NCBI GenBank assembly: GCA_018064685.1
Contig: JAGHUS010000068.1
Span: 1 to 48,069 of the forward strand
Direction of reading: 5' to 3'
Length of the DNA: 48,069 nucleotides
Origin: Bacteroidales bacterium
Lineage (GTDB): Bacteria > Bacteroidota > Bacteroidia > Bacteroidales > Bacteroidaceae
Below are positions 8,573-17,019 of the stretch, piece by piece. The translations under genes were made by a program, and so were the position numbers. The stretch's first letter is position 1. Every line of letters starts with the position of its first letter. The notes below the pieces were generated by a model. The model worked only from the letters and a program-made list of their open reading frames with translations, had not been told where the DNA came from and searched no databases.

Positions 8573-10435
8573 TCAACTAGTCGGCTGAAACTTCTTGCCG
8601 TTCTTAATGTATATACCTTTCACCGGAGATGACAGTCTGCGTCCCTGAATATCATAATACTTGTCGGTGTTGAGCGATTGCACAAACGAAGACGAACCTT
8701 CAGAAGGCTCATCATCTCTTACACACTTTATGCCGTCTGTGGCATCAGCGCCGTGCACAGTGAATGTGTATGTCTTGCACACTTCCCACGGATAGCGTAA
8801 ACTGAATTCATAAGTCTTACCATCAATAAGATGATGGAATTCTACGCTTTTCTTAACAGCACTACCTGCTTCCACTTCAAAAAAATCAAAATGCCGTACC
8901 TCGTCTACCCCACCCTCTTCTAGTAGGCAATAGCCAGCTGTGTTACACCCAACTCCCGAACTTGCTTGGTTGAAAATGTCTATTGCGAAACGTGCAGTCA
9001 GATCGGCACATCCTTTCTCGTCGACATACTTAATCAATTCATATTCAGGGTCGGAGAAACTGATATCCGGAACCGTTCCTGTAACGATATTGACCGGCAT
9101 AACAAAGGGGATTGTCTCGTCATCGGCACTATAACCAAAGAGGCGCTCGCCGGTCTTGCTGAATTGACAGAAAACAGGCCATATCTTGTGTTCGCCAGGG
9201 GCAAGATTAACAGTACTGAGTCCCACATAATCACATTGCTTAAAAACAGCAGTGTCAGAAGGCAGGTAGGTCATGACTTCAAAAGTGAAATTTAGCGATT
9301 CGCTCGTCGTATTTGTCAATGAGAAATCGGCACGAACATAGCCCATCACATCAGGCTGACGACTAAAAGTAACAGTATCCACCTTCACCCCATACAATGC
9401 GTCATCAACGGCAAGAGTGTCCCAGATGTCAATCTCAAAATCATCGGGGTGTAGAAAAAGGGCTGTCTGATTCATGTTCTGCCCTGTATATATGCCGCCA
9501 AGGGTCTTGTCATAGACGGGCTCGTATGGACTCATATAATCGAGGTCGACATAACAATCGTAAAGATCCTCGCCCCAATTGACATGATAGTAGCCTTCTT
9601 CATCCACACCATCAATATTAAAACAATGGCCATTAAATGCGAAATTATGACCGGTATAGACAATTGGACGTCCGTTTTCCAGTTCATTACGCAGCAATTT
9701 ATTCCACGAAGAATTAGAATATAAACCACGCTGCACAAAAGCAATAGTCTTATAGTCAAAGGCACTATACAAAGCATCACATGCATTGTACAGGTTAGCA
9801 CCACTACTGCCTGGTCCCCAATTCATATGTGCGCCAATGCCCAAATAATAAGTCAAGTCGGCAATAGCTTTGGCTTGTTGATCAGTGAATTGTCCCGGAA
9901 TGTAATTGACGAGAATATTATCCCAATCGATAATCGTGCCAGGCATCACATCGGGAATCGTATAATGTTTACTCTGCCACCCGTGAAGCGTATCTGCCAA
10001 AACTGAGGGATGACGCCAAAAACTCACAACCTGCTCAATGGCAGTTGCAACACAACCTGACACACATGGCTCCTCACTGACAGAACCATCAGCAAAAATA
10101 TATTTGGGACAAGACAGGTTGAAAGGATACTCCTGATGTCTTCGACTTTTCAGCAATGGCTCAACCGCTTTTCCTACAAGTCGGGAACTATACCTTTGTC
10201 CTCCAACCTCCTCCTTTTCCCTAAACATTCGCAAAAAGTCTTTCAATGCATCGGGCATGTCATCGGTAACGACATTTGGATTGAATTTATCTGCATACAC
10301 AAGAATCTCGCCTTTTTTGTTCACCATCTTGTGTTTTGCACACATACTTTTTGGTATAGTACGAGCAATAACTGTCTGAGAAGAAACAAAGACAACGAAG
10401 AATAGATAGAGAAAAAAATAGGATTTACGATGCAT
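8573..10435 (-). CDS. secreted C10-family cysteine protease (streptopain/interpain-like)
   Basis: The protein has 620 residues from ATG at 10435. This start gives a proper signal peptide (MHRKSYFFLYLFFVVFVSS); the frame is open further upstream only because it runs through a stop-free repeat. After a short propeptide, 'VEPLLKSRRHQEYPFN' matches the conserved start of mature C10 enzymes, although the usual Trp before Gln is absent. Catalytic Cys128 is in 'SGCVATAIEQ' and catalytic His270 in 'GHCFNIDG', followed by 'YYHVNWGED'. The C-terminal half contains beta-sandwich-like sequence. The protein ends with 'YYDIQGRRLSSPVKGIYI' and a 'NGKKF' tail, like other secreted proteins in this window. Family members are SpeB of Streptococcus and interpain A of Prevotella, so a proteolytic or host-facing role is likely. 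Confidence 0.9.
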   Translation of the reverse strand: MHRKSYFFLYLFFVVFVSSQTVIARTIPKSMCAKHKMVNKKGEILVYADKFNPNVVTDDMPDALKDFLRMFREKEEVGGQRYSSRLVGKAVEPLLKSRRHQEYPFNLSCPKYIFADGSVSEEPCVSGCVATAIEQVVSFWRHPSVLADTLHGWQSKHYTIPDVMPGTIIDWDNILVNYIPGQFTDQQAKAIADLTYYLGIGAHMNWGPGSSGANLYNACDALYSAFDYKTIAFVQRGLYSNSSWNKLLRNELENGRPIVYTGHNFAFNGHCFNIDGVDEEGYYHVNWGEDLYDCYVDLDYMSPYEPVYDKTLGGIYTGQNMNQTALFLHPDDFEIDIWDTLAVDDALYGVKVDTVTFSRQPDVMGYVRADFSLTNTTSESLNFTFEVMTYLPSDTAVFKQCDYVGLSTVNLAPGEHKIWPVFCQFSKTGERLFGYSADDETIPFVMPVNIVTGTVPDISFSDPEYELIKYVDEKGCADLTARFAIDIFNQASSGVGCNTAGYCLLEEGGVDEVRHFDFFEVEAGSAVKKSVEFHHLIDGKTYEFSLRYPWEVCKTYTFTVHGADATDGIKCVRDDEPSEGSSSFVQSLNTDKYYDIQGRRLSSPVKGIYIKNGKKFQPTS

Positions 10436-10514
10436 ATAAGACTCAGAAAAGGCAAAAAAGAATGAGAGAATTAAGAGAGTATGTATAGAATCATTGTATT
10501 GAGAGGAAGTGAAC

Positions 10515-10710
10515 AGAAGAAAGAAATGTGTGCAGAAAGGAAAAATGTGAGCAGAGAGGGAAAATGTGTGCAGAAAGGGAAAATGTGAGCAGAGAGGGAA
10601 AATGTGAGCAGAAAGGGAAAATGTGTGCAGAAAGGGAAAATGTGTGCAGAAAGGGAAAACGTGAACAGAAAGGAAAAGTGTGCAGAGAGGGAAAATGTGA
10701 GCAGAGAGAA
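10515..10710. repeat. 19-bp tandem repeat, about ten copies
   Basis: The unit AAAATGTGAGCAGAGAGGG repeats about ten times, with alternation at two sites (GTGAGC/GTGTGC and AGAGAGG/AGAAAGG) and a few single-base deletions near the right end. It lies between the nqrF terminator and the protease start, so it may form part of the protease 5' leader or promoter region. It is purine-rich on the plus strand. Having no stops, it keeps several frames open on both strands. Confidence 0.9.
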
Positions 10711-10715
10711 AATAG

Positions 10716-10746
10716 AGCAAAGGGATGCTCAATTCGGAGCATCCCC
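10716..10746 (-). terminator. terminator of the nqr operon
   Basis: A perfect 9-bp stem GGGATGCTC/GAGCATCCC (10722-10730 with 10737-10745) has a 6-nt loop and lies 15 bp after the nqrF stop. The T tract that follows on the minus strand is short (TTT then mixed), so strength is uncertain. Confidence 0.7.
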
Positions 10747-10760
10747 TTGCCTTGTAAATA

Positions 10761-12056
10761 TTAACCTCCGAAATTATCGAAGCGAATCATATCATCCTCT
10801 ACGCCGAGGCTATGCAACAAGTCGAGCACAGTCTTGGCCATCATTGGAGGACCGCAGAGGTAGTACTCGCAATCTTCGGGAGCCTCATGCTGCTTCAGGT
10901 ATGTATCGCCCATTACAGGAGCTACGAAGCCTGGAGTATACTTGAGTCCAGCTGCATCGGCCTTGGGATCGGGACGGTCCAAAGCAAGATGGAAGTGGAA
11001 ATTGGGGAAGTCCTTCTCCAACTGCAGGAAGTCGTCGAGGAATGGAATCTCCTCCATGGCACGAGCTCCGTAGAAGTAGTGCATGGGACGGTTACGATCC
11101 TCAGGCTTGATGCCATTACCTTTAAGCATGTGCATAATCTGTGCACGAAGAGGAGCCATACCGGCACCACCACCTACCCAAATCATCTCACGACCAGAAC
11201 CGTACTGAGGACGGAACTCTCCGTAAGGACCACTCATGATCACCTTGTCGCCGGGCTTCAGAGAGAAGATGTAAGTAGATGCGATACCGCAAGGCACATC
11301 CTGGAACTCGGGACCATTAGGACACTGATCTTTTGGCTTGAAAGGAGGAGTAGCAATACGTACGTTCAGGGTAATAATATCGCCCTCGTCGGGGTAGTTA
11401 GCCATAGAGTAAGCACGGATGGTAGGAGTCTCGTTCTTCTGTTTGAGAGTGAAGAGCTTGAAGTTGTTCCATGCACCCATGTAGGTTTCACCGATAAGCT
11501 CCTTGTCGAAGTCGCGATCGTAGTCGATGTCGTAAGCAGGAATCTTAATCTGTGCATAAGAACCAGGTTCGAAGTCCATGTGTTCGCCAGGAGGCAAAGC
11601 CACTTTGTACTCCTTGATGAAGGTTGCCACGTTCTTGTTGCCAATAACGGTGCACTCCCACTCCTTAACGCCCATTACAGAGTCGTCAACCTTAATCTGC
11701 ATATCACTCTTGACCTTGCACTGGCAACCAAGACGCCAGTTTTCCTTAACCTGTTTACGAGTGAAGTGGCCCTTCTCTGAATCGAGAATCTCACCACCGC
11801 CTTCAGGAACTTGCAGTTTACACTGGCCACATGAGCCCTTACCACCACAGGCACTGGGGAGGAAGATACCCTCTTGAGAAAGCGTAGAGAGCAGCGAAGC
11901 ACCCTGACCTACGCTAACGGTGTCCTTGCCATTAATTGTAATGTTCACATTGCCGCTGGGCGACAAATACTGTTTTGCCACGAGCAGGATGACAACCAAA
12001 ACAAGGATGATTGCCAGGAATACGCCAATGCTCGCAATAATCAAATTCATATCCAT
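10761..12056 (-). CDS. nqrF: Na+-translocating NADH:quinone reductase subunit F
   Basis: NqrF (431 residues) is the NADH-oxidising entry subunit of the Na+-pumping quinone reductase. One N-terminal membrane helix (residues 5-27) is followed by a plant-type 2Fe-2S domain with ligands Cys70, Cys76, Cys79 and Cys111. The FAD-binding motif 'RAYSMA' is at 214-219. The NADH-binding signature 'GGGAGMAPLR' is at 295-304, and 'YYLCGPPMM' lies near the C terminus. All expected cofactor residues are present. The start at 12056 is preceded by AGGAGG with an 8-nt spacing, unusually clear for this group of bacteria. It is the last gene of the operon, 18 bp after nqrE. Confidence 0.97.
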   Translation of the reverse strand: MDMNLIIASIGVFLAIILVLVVILLVAKQYLSPSGNVNITINGKDTVSVGQGASLLSTLSQEGIFLPSACGGKGSCGQCKLQVPEGGGEILDSEKGHFTRKQVKENWRLGCQCKVKSDMQIKVDDSVMGVKEWECTVIGNKNVATFIKEYKVALPPGEHMDFEPGSYAQIKIPAYDIDYDRDFDKELIGETYMGAWNNFKLFTLKQKNETPTIRAYSMANYPDEGDIITLNVRIATPPFKPKDQCPNGPEFQDVPCGIASTYIFSLKPGDKVIMSGPYGEFRPQYGSGREMIWVGGGAGMAPLRAQIMHMLKGNGIKPEDRNRPMHYFYGARAMEEIPFLDDFLQLEKDFPNFHFHLALDRPDPKADAAGLKYTPGFVAPVMGDTYLKQHEAPEDCEYYLCGPPMMAKTVLDLLHSLGVEDDMIRFDNFGG

Positions 12057-12074
12057 TGTCTATTCCTCCTACTT

Positions 12075-12704
12075 TTAGATTTTCAAACCGCTAAAACACA
12101 TAAATGCCAATGCCATCAAACCTACAGTAATGAAGGTGATGCCAAGGCCCTGAAGGGGCTTGGGCACGTCAGTGTAAGCCATCTTCTCGCGAATAGCTGC
12201 CAAGCCAACAATAGCAAGCAGCCAACCAATACCGCTACCCAATGCATAGGCAATGGCGTCGCCGAAACCACTGATGGCCTGAGTGCTAGTCTCGGGATCC
12301 ATCTGTACACGCTGCTGCATGAACAAAGAAGCACCCATGATGGCACAGTTTACAGCAATCAGAGGAAGGAAAATACCCAAAGAGGCATAGAGAGAAGGAC
12401 TGAAACGCTCAACAATCATCTCTACCAATTGTACGATACCTGCAATGACAGCGATGAAGAGGATGAAGGCAAGGAAGGTGAGATCAACTCCCTCAACCAA
12501 TGCGTCAGGACCCAATACATAAGTCTGCAAAGCATAGTCAACGGGAACAGTGACGAGCAACACGAAGGTAACTGCCACACCCAGACCCAATGCAGTCTTG
12601 ACATTCTTAGATACAGCCAAATAAGAGCACATACCCAAGAAGAATGCGAATATCATGTTGTCCACAAAGATAGAGCGGACAAACAAACTAATCATGTGTT
12701 CCAT
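12075..12704 (-). CDS. nqrE: Na+-translocating NADH:quinone reductase subunit E
   Basis: NqrE has 209 residues and six predicted membrane helices. It is one of the two paralogous subunits (with NqrD) that form the ion-conducting core and hold an iron centre at their interface. '[21 protein letters not shown]' near the N terminus and '[13 protein letters not shown]' in the second half are the paired Cys-containing segments typical of the NqrD/NqrE/Rnf family. The length fits the family. It lies 27 bp after nqrD and 18 bp before nqrF. Confidence 0.97.
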   Translation of the reverse strand: MEHMISLFVRSIFVDNMIFAFFLGMCSYLAVSKNVKTALGLGVAVTFVLLVTVPVDYALQTYVLGPDALVEGVDLTFLAFILFIAVIAGIVQLVEMIVERFSPSLYASLGIFLPLIAVNCAIMGASLFMQQRVQMDPETSTQAISGFGDAIAYALGSGIGWLLAIVGLAAIREKMAYTDVPKPLQGLGITFITVGLMALAFMCFSGLKI

Positions 12705-12731
12705 TTTTCTTAATTCTTTTAATTTGGTATG

Positions 12732-13370
12732 TTACTTCTTTTCTTCTTTATTCAACGAACGATGTCCCCAAATGAAGCAGCCAACAATAATCAGAGACAT
12801 TGCAGGCATTACCATCATACCGTTGTTCATATACCAACCGCCATTCTCAGCATACCAGCTCTCGGGAATGATGGTGAAGCCCAGCAAAGTACCGAAGCCA
12901 AAGAGTTCGCGAACGAAACCTACGACTACCAATACGAAGGCATAACCAAGACCGTTACCGATACCATCAAGGAAGGATGCCCAAGGACCATTCTGCATGG
13001 CAAATGCCTCGAGACGACCCATCAAAATACAGTTGGTAATGATAAGACCTACGTAGACAGAAAGCTGAACGCTCACATCATAAGCAAAAGCCTTGAGTAC
13101 CTGGCTCACGATGGTTACGAGTGCAGCTACAACCACCAACTGTACGATGATACGGATACGATTGGGGATGGTCTTGCGCAACATTGAAATAATCACATTC
13201 GAAAAAGCCGTGATGATAGTCACACTAAGACCCATCACAATGGCAGGCTCCAACTGAGAGGTGACAGCCAGAGCAGAGCAGATACCAAGTACCTGTACGG
13301 CAACCGGGTTATTCAGGTTCAGAGGACCTGTCAGTGCAGCACGGTTTTCTGCAGAAAACAATTTACTCAT
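12732..13370 (-). CDS. nqrD: Na+-translocating NADH:quinone reductase subunit D
   Basis: NqrD (212 residues) is the integral membrane partner of NqrE in the ion-translocating core. It shows about six hydrophobic helices and the family segments 'VQVLGICSALAVTSQLEPAI' and 'GLIITNCILMGRLEAFAM', whose Cys residues contribute to the shared iron site. The C terminus is short and basic. It sits 15 bp after nqrC and 27 bp before nqrE. Confidence 0.97.
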   Translation of the reverse strand: MSKLFSAENRAALTGPLNLNNPVAVQVLGICSALAVTSQLEPAIVMGLSVTIITAFSNVIISMLRKTIPNRIRIIVQLVVVAALVTIVSQVLKAFAYDVSVQLSVYVGLIITNCILMGRLEAFAMQNGPWASFLDGIGNGLGYAFVLVVVGFVRELFGFGTLLGFTIIPESWYAENGGWYMNNGMMVMPAMSLIIVGCFIWGHRSLNKEEKK

Positions 13371-13385
13371 ATTCTGTTCCTCCTA

Positions 13386-14207
13386 TTATTTTGCTTGTTC
13401 AACATTAGCACTATCCTTGCAGCACTTGCCTTCAGCCTTCATAGGGCACACGCCATCAACTTCGGGACAAACACAGCTGTCACCCTCACACTTAGCTTCT
13501 TCGCCGCAGCACTTCTTCTCTCCGCCACAGCAAGGCATGTCAGCACCACACTCAGGGCCTGCAGCACAAGCCTGAACCTTGATAATATCACCAAATGAAT
13601 TCAGGCCCTCATTGACCATGGCAGCAACACCCTTACTTGTAAGAGTTGCACCAGTAACACCATCAATATCGGTGTCAGCGACCTTAGCACCAGCCTTTAC
13701 AACAGTCAGAGCAATATTGCCCTCAGCGTCCATAATGGGAGCACCACAGAACTGCTTCTGGAACCAACGCTCGTTAATACGAGCACCAAGACCGGCAGTC
13801 TCACTCTCATGACCGAAATAAGCACCATAGGTATGCTGCTTGTCCTCGTCTACCGAGATGTAACCCCAAAGGCCACCCCAAAGACCACGTCCTTTGACAG
13901 GGAAGACAAACTTAACAGAGTCATTGACTACAGCTTTGTAATACTCTTGCTCACCACACTTCAAAGTGTCGGTAATAACAGCATCGTACTTTTCGTCAAC
14001 TTGCTGCCCCTTAAGTCCTTCGATATTCAAAGAAAGAAGAATCTGATTCTTAGTATCACGCAATACATTGGCATCCTGAGTCTCCTTCAGCGAACTGCTT
14101 ACAAAAGCCAGAAGGAAAGCCACAATCACAACCATCACCACAGCATAGATGATGGTATAGGCATTACTATTTGTGTTAATGCCTTTTTTCTTATCATTTG
14201 TTGCCAT
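13386..14207 (-). CDS. nqrC: Na+-translocating NADH:quinone reductase subunit C with cysteine-rich tail
   Basis: NqrC (273 residues) carries one N-terminal membrane helix (about 18-39) and an FMN-binding domain. The flavinylation motif is 'DGVTGATLTS'; Thr188 is the expected FMN attachment site, modified by ApbE, which is not in this window. The usual family sequence ends near residue 210. Here it continues with about 60 further residues holding 12 cysteines (positions 214, 220, 226, 227, 233, 234, 240, 245, 247, 254, 262, 263), including three CC pairs and a CVC. The tail is in the same frame and ends in a normal stop 15 bp before nqrD, so a frameshift is unlikely. Its role is unknown; metal or Fe-S binding is a guess. 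Confidence 0.95.
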   Translation of the reverse strand: MATNDKKKGINTNSNAYTIIYAVVMVVIVAFLLAFVSSSLKETQDANVLRDTKNQILLSLNIEGLKGQQVDEKYDAVITDTLKCGEQEYYKAVVNDSVKFVFPVKGRGLWGGLWGYISVDEDKQHTYGAYFGHESETAGLGARINERWFQKQFCGAPIMDAEGNIALTVVKAGAKVADTDIDGVTGATLTSKGVAAMVNEGLNSFGDIIKVQACAAGPECGADMPCCGGEKKCCGEEAKCEGDSCVCPEVDGVCPMKAEGKCCKDSANVEQAK

Positions 14208-14215
14208 AGTTGTTG

Positions 14216-15391
14216 TTATTTAGTTGCGCGCTTAGCACGTTTGTTAATATTGCTCTGTACGAAGAAGTAATCGATCAGAGGTGCGAAGAGGTTCATAAGC
14301 AGAATTGCAAGCATCATACCCTCGGGGAAACCAGGATTGAGAACACGTACCAACACTGCTACAAGACCAATCAAGAAACCGTAGATGAACTTACCGCCCT
14401 CGGTACGAGCTGAGGTAACGGGGTCGGTAGCCATAAACACTGCACCGAAAGCAAAACCACCTACTACAAGATGATGCCACCACTCAATCTGAGTAGCACC
14501 AGTAGCCTGCAAAAGGAAGCCCGTAGCGGCACCGCCTACAAAGACGCTCAGCATGGTCTTCCAGCTAGCAACACCAGTGCAAAGCAGCAAAAGACCACCC
14601 AAACCTATAGCAATGACGCTAGTCTCGCCCATAGAACCGGGAATCAAACCATAGATAGCAGCCTTGATGGTTGAGCAGTCAAAACCGCTAAAGCCCTCAA
14701 TGGCAGCCTGACCCAAAGGAGTAGCAGAACTGAAACTGTCAGGAACATTAAAGCCCAAACCGCAAATCTGCTCCTGAGCCACCCATACTGTGTCATCACC
14801 AGTCATCATGCTAGGATAGCTGAAGAACAGGAATGCGCGGGCAATAAGAGCCACGTTGAAGATGTTCATACCTGTACCACCAAAGATCTCCTTGGCAAAG
14901 ATAACGCTGAAGGCACAAGCCAGAGCGAGAATCCACAAAGGAGTATTAACAGGAATGATGAGAGGGATGATAATACCGCTGACGAGATAGCCCTCAGCGA
15001 TCTCTTCTTTCTTCCACTGAGCTACGGTGAACTCAATGCCAAGACCTACTACATAGCTGACAACGAGTTTGGGCAGCATAGCCAGGAATCCATACAAGAA
15101 GAGACTCCAAACACCCAGCGAGCAAGCATCCTGACCTGCAGCCAAAGCGTTTTGGTAACCGATATTGTAGCAGCCGAAGAGCAAAGCGGGCACCAATGCG
15201 ATGACCACAAAGCTCATCAAACGCTTACTATCGAAAGAATCATGCACGTTGACACTACCGCGACGACTTGTTGCGTGAGGCACGAAGGCAAAGCTCTCGA
15301 AACCTTCATACAAGCTGCGGAAAGCGTGCAATTTTCCACCTTCCTCGAAAGAAGGCTTCATCTTATCAAAGAATTTTCTTAGCGCTTTCAT
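14216..15391 (-). CDS. nqrB: Na+-translocating NADH:quinone reductase subunit B
   Basis: NqrB (391 residues from ATG at 15391) is the largest membrane subunit and carries a covalent FMN and the quinone site. I chose MKALRKFFDKMKP as the start; 12 more in-frame codons upstream read into AT-rich spacer and look unlike the family. The flavinylation motif 'DSFSSATPLG' has the expected FMN threonine at residue 224. About ten hydrophobic segments are present, including 'GGTGMNIFNVALIARAF' and 'FMATDPVTSART', both conserved in NqrB and RnfD. It follows nqrA after 117 bp and precedes nqrC by 8 bp. Confidence 0.96.
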   Translation of the reverse strand: MKALRKFFDKMKPSFEEGGKLHAFRSLYEGFESFAFVPHATSRRGSVNVHDSFDSKRLMSFVVIALVPALLFGCYNIGYQNALAAGQDACSLGVWSLFLYGFLAMLPKLVVSYVVGLGIEFTVAQWKKEEIAEGYLVSGIIIPLIIPVNTPLWILALACAFSVIFAKEIFGGTGMNIFNVALIARAFLFFSYPSMMTGDDTVWVAQEQICGLGFNVPDSFSSATPLGQAAIEGFSGFDCSTIKAAIYGLIPGSMGETSVIAIGLGGLLLLCTGVASWKTMLSVFVGGAATGFLLQATGATQIEWWHHLVVGGFAFGAVFMATDPVTSARTEGGKFIYGFLIGLVAVLVRVLNPGFPEGMMLAILLMNLFAPLIDYFFVQSNINKRAKRATK

Positions 15392-15508
15392 ATAATTATA
15401 TAATGTATAATGAGAATTAAGAATCAAGAAAGAAGAAAAAAGATAGGAAAACTAAAGTCTGTTTCTTATATTTTATTCTTAATTATTAACTCTTAACCTT
15501 TAACTCTA
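15392..15508 (-). other. nqrA-nqrB spacer with inverted repeat
   Basis: This is the only large gap inside the nqr operon (117 bp). A 10-bp inverted repeat AATTAAGAAT/ATTCTTAATT (15415-15424, 15475-15484) brackets 50 nt, next to a TTAACTCTTAACCTTTAACTC tract related in style to the short-unit repeats elsewhere in the window. It could be an mRNA processing or attenuation structure. Confidence 0.5.
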
Positions 15509-16837
15509 TTATGCGTTCTCTTTACGCAAGATATCGAGACCCTCGCGAACGATGCGCTGCAACTCTAGTTTTGAACTGTCCACGAACTCTGCGATAGCAA
15601 AGTCCTCGGGAGCCACCTCGTAGATACCCAGAGCCTCTTGACGATCGATATCACCAGTGATGATAGCCTTGATGAGATAACCTGCATAGATGTCCATTGG
15701 GAACACCTTGTCATACTCACCACCAACAATCATGTGACGCTCGCTACCCTTGATACGCGCATCCAACGTATATTCCTTCTTGGGGCACAGCCAGCTCCAA
15801 TATGTACGGCTAGTGCTGAACTGCTTAAGACGGAATGGGCTTATCCAACCCATGAACTCGTCTACGTCATCACCTTCGGGAATCACGTTCACCTCGGTGG
15901 CATGAGCAGCAAGATAACTGTCGGCTGTTGTCTTGAAGCCAGTCATCACATTACCGTTAATGATACGCTGTGAATGCTTAGCCTCCTCGATGTTGCCTGA
16001 CAACAATGTTGTAAGCTGCTGTCCCACCATTACCTTATAATACTTAGGTGCCTTTACCTCGCTACCAGCCAATGCTACGGTACGCTGCAGGTTCACCTTA
16101 CCAGTGTTCATCAGTCGGCCAATGAAGATAACCTCTTCACCACTCAGCGTCCATACCACCTCACCCTTGTTGATGGGGTTGGTATGGTTGATCTGCACAC
16201 CTACGTTACCAGCAGGAGCCTTGCCCTTATAAATGGTAACATTACAATTCTTGGTGTCAACCAGACTAGTCTGCTCGGGACTGATACCCAATTCAACGGT
16301 TGCCAACTTGCTCAATGCACTGATACCAGCCTGGAAGTCTTGCTCCTGACCTTTCAGAACAAAGCTGAAATCCTGGCTCAAAGGCATACTATTGAAAGCC
16401 GTGACGAAAATAGCCTTGGGCTTGTCTTCGGGATTAGCCACCACGTCATAGGGACGGCTACGGAAGAAAGCAAACAGACCACTCTCCATCAGCAGGGCCT
16501 TCACATCGCCTTTCACATCGAACTCGCGAGCCACCTGCTCCTTGTCGGCCTTAACACGGATGCTTAGCAACTTGCGGCGGTCACCGCGCTCTACCATGCT
16601 TACCGTACCACTGACAGGGCTCACAAACTTCACTTCGGGATGCAATTTGTCAACAAACAAAGCATCGCCAGCCTTCACGCTGTCACCTTCCTTCACTACA
16701 ACCTTTGGTTTCACTCCCACAAAATCATCAGGCACCAGAGCATACTCTCCGGGGCATGATACAGTGGCAGTCTCCAAAGCTGCAGTGCCCTTCAGTTTCA
16801 CGTCGAGGCCTTTAGACAATTTGATTACTTTTGCCAT
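15509..16837 (-). CDS. nqrA: Na+-translocating NADH:quinone reductase subunit A
   Basis: NqrA (442 residues) is the peripheral cytoplasmic subunit that interacts with quinone and has no membrane helix. The start 'MAKVIKLSKGLDVKLKG' and the 'KPKVVVKEGDSVKAGD' lipoyl-like segment are typical of NqrA, as is 'VSPVSGTVSMVERGDRR'. Length fits the family. It is the first gene of the operon in the standard order A-B-C-D-E-F. A candidate promoter lies 54-61 nt upstream of the start. Confidence 0.97.
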   Translation of the reverse strand: MAKVIKLSKGLDVKLKGTAALETATVSCPGEYALVPDDFVGVKPKVVVKEGDSVKAGDALFVDKLHPEVKFVSPVSGTVSMVERGDRRKLLSIRVKADKEQVAREFDVKGDVKALLMESGLFAFFRSRPYDVVANPEDKPKAIFVTAFNSMPLSQDFSFVLKGQEQDFQAGISALSKLATVELGISPEQTSLVDTKNCNVTIYKGKAPAGNVGVQINHTNPINKGEVVWTLSGEEVIFIGRLMNTGKVNLQRTVALAGSEVKAPKYYKVMVGQQLTTLLSGNIEEAKHSQRIINGNVMTGFKTTADSYLAAHATEVNVIPEGDDVDEFMGWISPFRLKQFSTSRTYWSWLCPKKEYTLDARIKGSERHMIVGGEYDKVFPMDIYAGYLIKAIITGDIDRQEALGIYEVAPEDFAIAEFVDSSKLELQRIVREGLDILRKENA

Positions 16838-16890
16838 ACTAAGTAAATGGATTTATTAAATTATTTTAATTATTCGCCTATAAAACGCGG

Positions 16891-16898
16891 CAAAATTA
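16891..16898 (-). promoter_or_regulatory. candidate -7 element of the nqr operon
   Basis: The minus strand reads TAATTTTG here, a perfect match to the Bacteroidetes TAnnTTTG element. It would give a leader of about 45-50 nt before nqrA. No exact TTTG -33 box was found at the usual spacing. Confidence 0.5.
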
Positions 16899-16952
16899 CA
16901 AAAAATAAATTAATTTGCCATTGCTTTTAGATGAAAATTCAAATAAAAACAT

Positions 16953-16960
16953 TAATTTTG
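16953..16960 (+). promoter_or_regulatory. candidate -7 element of the tamB-like gene
   Basis: TAATTTTG matches TAnnTTTG on the plus strand. Transcription would start near 16967, leaving about 20 nt before a CTG codon at 16987 or about 53 nt before GTG at 17020. Confidence 0.5.
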
Positions 16961-17019
16961 TCATCAGAAATTAAGAAACATCCAATCTGAAACGACTAAA
17001 ATCGATTATACGTTGGATA

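Noticed and set aside
10436..10732. N-terminal extension of the C10 protease through the 19-bp repeat
   Set aside because: The frame is open only because the repeat lacks stops. The extension is a Phe/His/Leu-rich slippage product, while ATG at 10435 gives a standard signal peptide.
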